From the NCBI GenBank assembly GCA_964498785.1, contig CAZCJL010000029.1:1-61054 (forward strand): 61,054 nt of DNA, in the 5' to 3' direction. Below are positions 57,101-61,054 of this stretch, piece after piece; within the stretch, counting starts at the first letter, position 1; every line of letters begins with the position of its first letter. The DNA is from Mariaggregatimicrobium sp964498785. GTDB taxonomy: Bacteria > Zhuqueibacterota > Zhuqueibacteria > Thermofontimicrobiales > Thiofontviventaceae. Under the pieces are notes generated by a model that did not search any database, was not told where the DNA came from, and worked only from the letters and a program-made list of their open reading frames with translations. A program made the translations under genes and the position numbers.

Positions 57101-57734
57101 CATTTTTGCGGAGGTCGATGTAAATAAATCATATAATGATGATAGTTTCTGGTATGTTTCAAATAATGCAGACACCTGTGAATGGAACAATTTGAAAAAA
57201 CTGGGAGATGGCTGGAATAGAGCATGGGTATATAATTATCAGGTTGATCAACAACATGCATTCGAAGTTAGCGCTGGTACTAACGTTGTAAGCCTTTACC
57301 CCCGTGAGACAAACGCTCACATTAATTGGTTTGTGGTGACGACAAATCCTGATCTTGATATTGCAACGTTTAATATTGAAAATGCCGCATCGCATTCCAT
57401 TGCCAGTCATAATGTGAATGAATTAACCACTGCGCTCTCGGATAAAGTGGTTCCTGATGATTATCATTTGCATCAAAACTATCCGAATCCGTTTAATCCG
57501 CGAACTAAAATCCAGTTTGATTTACCCGAAGATACGCATGTGAAATTTGTGATTTACAATTCGCTGGGACAGAAAATCCGCGAATTGGCGGATCGAAATT
57601 ATACGGCAGGACAGCAGGTGGTTATGTGGGACGGAACAAATGATAGTGGTATCCCGGTTTCAAGTGGAGCGTATCATGGCGTGCTGATCACAGACAACTA
57701 TCGCAAAATAGTGCGGATGATTTACGTTAAATAA
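51162..57734 (+). CDS. Giant FG-GAP/beta-helix/binding-module protein, T9SS-exported
   Basis: About 2190 residues, probably a surface glycan-binding or adhesion protein; no known catalytic site is clear. Order: signal (1-20, SVIA/QQS), seven FG-GAP repeats (about 25-480) with the calcium-type motif DVNGDGYDD, predicting a seven-bladed propeller; two BACON-like repeats (484-685); a parallel beta-helix of pectate-lyase-like type (686-1000; NNIVDGFKLING, GGGVSIYNN); then four BACON plus binding-module units (about 1000-2075) and a sorting domain (2100-2190; NYPNPFNPRTK with FlgD-like WDGTNDSG). Units in the middle are perfect DNA duplicates. ATG at 51162 has TAAGGAG 6-7 bases upstream; TTG at 51123 is a longer, weaker option. 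It lies 73 bp after the fusion gene without a terminator. Confidence 0.85.
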   Translation: MKYHHFLIILLIFPLVSVIAQQSMEPVASFLGTHSSERVGYHLHTAGDVNGDGYDDFLIGTFHSATRGFNSGAAYLILGQQSAGWGVNKSLNNADAKFIGKRMYDAVGYCLAGGGDVNGDGYDDFIISAPAGDDNVPQNPGYVYIILGKANPNWGHNFVLEDGADAYYAGENPHDIAGISVAIAGDINGDGFDDFLVGVPYNDYSGIDAGKTYLILGKTDGWQRGVSLSEAHASFCGNVGNGLAGYSVDGVGDVNGDDIPDFVIGARGAKKVYLIFGRRDVGWGANFNLDNADVTFYGNQWNDWTGWRAAGAGDVNGDGLNDILIGAPMYNQDGGDAGKVYLVFGRRSGWNGNLDEADASFYGEAYNDQAGWDVQGAGDVNGDGYDDFVIGAWYNDQNGEDAGKMYLIKGKKTGWNRDVKLSAIQEYFLGEYAGDFAGFSAATAGDVNGDGLNDIVTSSTYYSRAYNWGGKISLFLGEAEENSQPELSLSSDQLDFADDLTSLSFTITNSGNGLLDWNSLLLVNEPWITAIDPPSGRLAEGASEMVTITIDRSDLIAGLYSDSIKIETNGGNAVVSLIATVPALPQWIVRKSMLDFGSSFTSLDLIIENTGNSILHWNFTNPENLTWVESINPEHGAIAPSETTKVTVHVNRSGLHAGEYFGNLQVSSEAGSEDISLKLIVYTLNTLYVKDIKKSPNAWTGKDDVYLSITDALNAATLGDQIWVAKGEYLEPVQLNDGIKLYGGFSGNENSLNERIDLLENHVYNTIINAQNADHCVLTASNNIVDGFKLINGFAHKGGGVSIYNNTNIELRNLFITECEAEHTGGGIDILAFGGTILIENIVIWKCKAICGALEIADESTAQLTARNCTIVNNSSYGLEVPYHDNVPLGTTNYEFYNCIVWENRNSRSPSLYSNVWAWARNFTDYSYIGYEPWNAVEGQWRAPLPNNIFEVNVGNPGFVDMENGDFQLSPASPCIGSGLNGTDIGAFPFNGQLQPTLSITPSSLHFQCNEGESNPDVQTISVSSSDGAVVQFTVDEIPEMDWLILSPTSGSTQQNIDVSIENSGLSAGSYSGRVRFINASNQNDVVDLFIELTVLGQISNTGPVFGAFEAEVNSALPNSGWEVVVNEGENCLRATASDISSPPQQYQLNYTFMVPQGVNTVYVFAEVDVNKSGSDDSFWITMNGADPCQWNGLYKLGDGWKRSWVFDQFKDQQHTFAVTPGENTLNLYPRERNAHINWLVVTADPDADIENYQFGNVATPPSPPPVADDPVIAVSKTSLSFSGMINGGNPAAQQLVVQNSGGGTFNWTAAEQPEQSWLTLSKTSGSAGESISVGVNISSLAESSYNGEIQISADSAANSPLTVPVTLTVSPEQTGPMYTEFQAEASPSLPNSGWEMLVNEGENCLRATANDISSPPQQYQLNYTFMVPQGVNTVYVFAEVDVNKSGSDDSFWITMNGADPCQWNGLYKLGDGWKRSWVFDQFKDQQHTFAVTPGENTLNLYPRERNAHINWLVVTADPDADIENYQFGNVATPPSPPPVADDPVIAVSKTSLSFSGMINGGNPAAQQLVVQNSGGGTFNWTAAEQPEQSWLTLSKTSGSAGESISVGVNISSLAESSYNGEIQISADSAANSPLTVPVTLTVSPEQTGPMYTEFQAEASPSLPNSGWEMLVNEGENCLRATANDISSPPQQYQLNYTFMVPQGVNTVYVFAEVDVNKSGSDDSFWITMNGADPCQWNGLYKLGDGWKRSWVFDQFKDQQHTFAVTPGENTLNLYPREKNAHINWLVVTADRNADIDNYQFGNGATPPPPPTTDPIIAISPTSLSFSAYEKGENPDSRNLAITNAGSDTLQWTATEQPDVDWLSIDRTSGSAGDHISVSVDIAGKSTGNYSTSIYIRDPNADNDSVRVPISLKITTEPEGEIIAIFEVENNFGLPNDGWEVLVNENQNCLRALKSSISAPNEAHRLDFSYEVPDGISTVFIFAEVDVNKSYNDDSFWYVSNNADTCEWNNLKKLGDGWNRAWVYNYQVDQQHAFEVSAGTNVVSLYPRETNAHINWFVVTTNPDLDIATFNIENAASHSIASHNVNELTTALSDKVVPDDYHLHQNYPNPFNPRTKIQFDLPEDTHVKFVIYNSLGQKIRELADRNYTAGQQVVMWDGTNDSGIPVSSGAYHGVLITDNYRKIVRMIYVK
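54575..56491 (+). repeat. Perfect 819-bp tandem duplication (2.3 copies)
   Basis: By eye every base from 54575 to 55672 recurs 819 bp downstream, giving a perfect array from 54575 to 56491. The unit (273 codons, frame kept) is one binding module plus one BACON-like repeat with a SPPPVADDP linker. Identity stops at C-to-G (55673 versus 56492) downstream and at GCCAG/GCTAA upstream of 54575. No silent differences are seen in the unit, so the event is very recent or kept uniform by conversion. Confidence 0.95.
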
Positions 57735-57740
57735 ATTTAC

Positions 57741-57829
57741 TGGTTATAACTTATCTACTAACCATAAAAAAACCCTCCTTTGGTTATTACATTTAAAGTG
57801 TGTAATGAAAAAGGAGGGTTTGTTTTTTT
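57741..57829. terminator. Bidirectional terminator before the mannosidase gene
   Basis: A 12-bp perfect stem AAACCCTCCTTT (57770-57781) with AAAGGAGGGTTT (57810-57821) encloses ATTACA/TGTAAT (57786-57791, 57801-57806). T-runs flank both sides. A small extra hairpin TGGTTA/TAACCA (57741-57746, 57759-57764) precedes it. It ends the giant gene and the convergent GH38 gene. Confidence 0.9.
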
Positions 57830-60452
57830 ATAACTGAACGCGAACAGAATATATTTCCCAGGGATCTACTGCAAGGGAAATCGTATTATTATCTGTGATA
57901 ACTGTTTCTCGTTCAATATCTTCATTCAGATTTATAGAAAATGCCTTTTTCAGGGGATGGGTAAATTTGATAGCACCATCGACTTTTTGTGCAGATGAAT
58001 TGCAAACCCGAATCACCAATCCGTTCCCATCTTCAGCTTCCTTAAATGCTGAGAGTCTGAGAATGCGAGGTTCTATTGAAAAAAATGATGGGATGTCATT
58101 CTTAAAACTGGACTGGATGACAGGAGGCTTTGCATTGTGCCAGTCTGCATAGTCGTGAATTGTTTCCCATTCTTTTTCCAGATCAGAACTATGTGGCAAG
58201 ATGGCGTAGCGAAAGCGGTAATTGCCCTGGCATTGTGCCTCCGGTGTTTCCAATTCCGGTCCGGCATGGCCAACCGGACGCGTCGGTATATCATCGACGG
58301 ATAATTTGCTGACACAGCGCAGCAACGTCAGCGCCAGTGTGCCCTGGCGATCCGGCATGAATTCATATTCAGGCAAACCTTTTGAAAATAATGTCATCCC
58401 CTTTTCGTTATCTGCAACGGTCACAAAACGCTGCATCGGATGAGTGGATGAGGGAATTTCAATGGCATAGTCAGCCGGATTCGGTTTTTTGTGCTGGCGC
58501 GTAATAACATGGAACACCGTTTCTGCGTGGCTTTCGCCCGATTTAACGAGGGTGCGAAAGAATACCCGCAGTCGATGATCCTGACACGTATTCTCAACTG
58601 TGGTTTCAAAATACACCACCGGAGAATCATAATCAAGATGCACAATCGACGACAATTTTAGAATATTTGAATTTGTTGACCGGGATTTTCTGTCCTGCGA
58701 AACTGCATCGGGCAGCTTCATCCGGGTTCGGATGCGAATGGCGCCCCGCAACGGCCCCTGCTCGATGACAGAAAGTCGGGGTTCAAAATCTGTTGAATAG
58801 AACAATGTATCATTTTCCGGCGGGCAATAATTGTACTCGTCCCCGATATCCGCGCAATCTTCAAATACATTCATTCTATCGTAGGTGAGGTTCTGAATTT
58901 TATCCGTGATTTTTAGTTCTCCCTGCGGATTGATGTCCACACGCACAGAGTCATTTTCCAGAAAAAACCGTCCTGTTTTTAGCAGTGGTTCCACAGATAA
59001 ATCAGTTGCTTTTCGGGCAATCTGAAACGATGCAATACCCAGTGGTGGAAGCTGTTTCGCATTAACTAAAATACGAATTCGTTTGACCGGGTATTGTTTC
59101 AAATAATCATATCGTAAATAATGTAGCTGTAATGCATCAGTAATGTTGAGAATTTGGTATGGAACCGGGTTTTTATCAGAATTGATTAAGCTGAATTGCG
59201 GTATATCCTGCGTTGGATTTTCTCCGACAGGAAAATCAAGGCTGCACTCCACAAGTTCCGAGCGTAAATAGGGGGACGGATTGAAAATGTTTATCACGTC
59301 ATTATCGGAATTATTTATCGTGTGAACGATTTCTGACATTGAGTAACGAATAATTTCTTCGGCGATTTGCTCTGCTTTTTCAAAGCGAATCATGTTTTCC
59401 CGATGTACGCCGTCGATGCTGCACCCGCAGATAGAGTCATGAGGATGATTTTGTAATACGTATTTCCAGGCCAGATCAAGGAATTGCGTGCGTGATTTAT
59501 TTCCATGAAATACATTCAATGCATTTAATGGTTCTGAGAATTTCTCGAGGGTGGTCTGACATTTTTCATTGGCAATTTTCAAATTCATTCTGCTGGAATA
59601 TACCCCCTGTAACAGCGGGGCATAGCGATACCCAAACCGGTGTTCTCCTGTAATTTCAGGAAGGTTCTGTGCTGTGTCCCGAACAGCCGCGAGATAATCC
59701 TCCAGAGAACTGAGGATAAAATGATAGTGCGGATACCGGGAATTCAGGTATTCAATAATTTTGGGAATTTCAGGATAAGGCCATAGATGATCTGATCCCT
59801 GCAACATTAAAAGATGGGGTGTAGTTGCTCTGGAAAGGAGTTTGTCATAAATTGATTCCATTGTTTCTGTAATGTGTTCACAATCAGTGCTGGAAATATA
59901 ATCCCTGGCGTAACCACCCTCCGGTAAATGAATCATCAATGCTTTTGACCCATCCGGAGAACTCCAATTATATTCGGATTTTTCCTGTCCCGGCTCGCCA
60001 CCAAAACCACGCCATAGCACCACATTATCAATGCCAAATCCGTTGAAAATTTGGGGGATTTGCGAAAGATGACCAAATGAATCGGGAATATAACCCACTT
60101 TCATGACATGGCCGAATTGTTCGCCAGCGCGATTCCCTTTCAGCAGATTTCGGATGATTCCTTCTCCGGACACAAGAAATTCATCCGGTAAAATATACCA
60201 GGGACCAATGAATAACTTTTGCTCCCTGATCAATCGTTCGAGCCGTTCGCGGTTTTCCGGTCGTATTTCCAGATAATCGTCCAACACGATTGTTTGTCCG
60301 TCCAGATGAAAACACGTGTACTGCTCATCGTTTTCCAGCATATCCAGCAACTTATCGACCAGGTCAACCAAAATCATTCGGAACTGTTCAAACGTCTTGT
60401 GCCATTCCCGATCCCAGTGCGTATGTGTAACAATATGAAATGTTTTTTCCAT
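57828..60452 (-). CDS. GH38 alpha-mannosidase
   Basis: An 874-residue retaining alpha-mannosidase, probably cytoplasmic because no signal peptide is visible. The N-terminal catalytic domain (1-300) opens with HTHWDREW (zinc ligands H12 and D14), and GYIPDSFGHLSQIPQI holds the nucleophile D124. The helical bundle follows (about 300-390; NHPHDSICGCS supplies a further zinc histidine), then the large GH38 C-terminal beta domains. Text and length resemble the MngB-like bacterial branch that acts on mannosyl-glycerate or small mannosides. It converges on the T9SS-protein locus and may process imported mannosides released there. No clear ribosome binding site is seen before the ATG at 60452. Confidence 0.9.
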   Translation of the reverse strand: MEKTFHIVTHTHWDREWHKTFEQFRMILVDLVDKLLDMLENDEQYTCFHLDGQTIVLDDYLEIRPENRERLERLIREQKLFIGPWYILPDEFLVSGEGIIRNLLKGNRAGEQFGHVMKVGYIPDSFGHLSQIPQIFNGFGIDNVVLWRGFGGEPGQEKSEYNWSSPDGSKALMIHLPEGGYARDYISSTDCEHITETMESIYDKLLSRATTPHLLMLQGSDHLWPYPEIPKIIEYLNSRYPHYHFILSSLEDYLAAVRDTAQNLPEITGEHRFGYRYAPLLQGVYSSRMNLKIANEKCQTTLEKFSEPLNALNVFHGNKSRTQFLDLAWKYVLQNHPHDSICGCSIDGVHRENMIRFEKAEQIAEEIIRYSMSEIVHTINNSDNDVINIFNPSPYLRSELVECSLDFPVGENPTQDIPQFSLINSDKNPVPYQILNITDALQLHYLRYDYLKQYPVKRIRILVNAKQLPPLGIASFQIARKATDLSVEPLLKTGRFFLENDSVRVDINPQGELKITDKIQNLTYDRMNVFEDCADIGDEYNYCPPENDTLFYSTDFEPRLSVIEQGPLRGAIRIRTRMKLPDAVSQDRKSRSTNSNILKLSSIVHLDYDSPVVYFETTVENTCQDHRLRVFFRTLVKSGESHAETVFHVITRQHKKPNPADYAIEIPSSTHPMQRFVTVADNEKGMTLFSKGLPEYEFMPDRQGTLALTLLRCVSKLSVDDIPTRPVGHAGPELETPEAQCQGNYRFRYAILPHSSDLEKEWETIHDYADWHNAKPPVIQSSFKNDIPSFFSIEPRILRLSAFKEAEDGNGLVIRVCNSSAQKVDGAIKFTHPLKKAFSINLNEDIERETVITDNNTISLAVDPWEIYSVRVQL

Positions 60453-61054
60453 GTCCGTTTTTCACTTAAAAGGTAAAGCTATTATGCGCATTTGCTTTGA
60501 ATTTATGTTTTGATAATTGTAATTTATTAAGTTCATTTCAGCGATTAAATCATTTTGATTATCAGGCTCCCGCAATTCAGTTGACTATTTATAGTTTGTA
60601 TCAAATGACCTTATGAATTCGTAACTAATTTAATTCGACAGGATGAAAGGATTTACATGATTTGTTTATCTTGTTGATCATATTCTTTAACGAACTGGTC
60701 ATCATAATAAATACGAACAGGTAATTGAAATATTGCTCACAAACCAGTTTTTTTTATTCTATTGCCAGACATCTTTTCTGAACCGATTCCAAAAAGCCAA
60801 AGCCCATTTTGTTATATATTTTATAGGCACAACCAGTAGATTTTTATATTAATTCTTTGTATTCAATTTTCAAACCTCCATCAGGTTATGATTCCTTTTG
60901 GGGGCGATTAACATGATTATTATTTTTTTTATCCAGTTATCCTGTCAACTAATTAGCTTTTCAGTGGTTAACATATCATCTGGTGTATCTTCTCAATAAT
61001 TTATGGTAGATATGGGCGATTGCCGCTATGTCGTATTTAAACAGATTCCGTAGG
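60453..61054. other. Intergenic sequence to the window end
   Basis: About 600 bp upstream of the mannosidase gene. AT-rich; I see no credible gene, RNA or clear promoter in it. The mannosidase promoter must lie here on the minus strand. Any gene beyond the right edge is not visible. Confidence 0.5.

Noticed and set aside
54472..57380. Module array considered as CRISPR or noncoding satellite
   Set aside because: Units are 800 bp long, in frame and coding; there are no short direct repeats with unique spacers.
60901..61000. Short plus-strand open frame near the right edge
   Set aside because: About 28 codons, hydrophobic by chance in AT-rich DNA, with no convincing ribosome binding site or relative.

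Overview
The window looks like a chromosomal segment of a moderately AT-rich (GC near 40% by eye), Gram-negative, heterotrophic bacterium of the FCB group. Calditrichota, KSB1 or Ignavibacteria-like lineages fit best, but this is an inference. The main clues are five very large secreted proteins ending in the 'NYPNPFNP ... LP ... LGQ ... LPSGVYFY' type IX secretion (T9SS) sorting domain, a TonB receptor with DUF4876 and DUF6850-type partners, an exported tricorn protease, and an MCE/Mla-type lipid ABC transporter. I saw no rRNA, tRNA, CRISPR array, insertion sequence, integrase or phage gene.

Layout. (1) 0.3-1.7 kb: an orphan NtrC-type sigma-54 activator with a palindromic site upstream. (2) 2.0-6.0 kb: two exported peptidases, an M1-like lipoprotein and an M28 peptidase with a PDZ domain, behind a leader holding a strong hairpin and a possible sigma-54 promoter. 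(3) 6.7-12.1 kb: an MCE lipid-transport cluster: MCE protein, PqiC-like lipoprotein, a putative outer-membrane barrel, STAS-MlaE permease, MlaF ATPase. (4) 12.1-26.7 kb, minus strand: exported tricorn protease, then a colinear run of exported FAM20/PI4K-like kinase homologue, exported calcineurin-like phosphatase, amidase with golvesin-like insert, TonB receptor, DUF4876 protein and DUF6850-like barrel. (5) 27.1-31.9 kb: glycogen and sugar-nucleotide genes (alpha-glucan phosphorylase, E-set glycogen-binding protein, nucleotidyltransferase with beta-helix) and a 49-residue membrane protein. (6) 32.1-57.7 kb, plus strand: a glycan-targeting locus of five giant modular proteins, made from DUF5060/DUF4038 glycosidase-like units, SGNH esterase-like units, malectin, about 25 BACON-like repeats, an FG-GAP propeller, a beta-helix and eight copies of a roughly 150-residue carbohydrate-binding-like module. 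(7) 57.8-60.5 kb: a convergent GH38 alpha-mannosidase, separated by a strong bidirectional terminator.

How the parts may fit together. Region 6 reads as a secreted polysaccharide-capture and cleavage system made by repeated duplication and fusion of two gene types; the intracellular mannosidase and glycogen enzymes could handle the products. Region 4 is the most unusual. An exported kinase homologue and an exported phosphatase lie 17 bp apart, next to a cell-wall-amidase-like protein and a TonB receptor module, which suggests an envelope phosphorylation system of unknown target. The kinase gene also carries a run of 14 A residues that could make it switchable. No T9SS machinery gene and no histidine kinase lie in the window.
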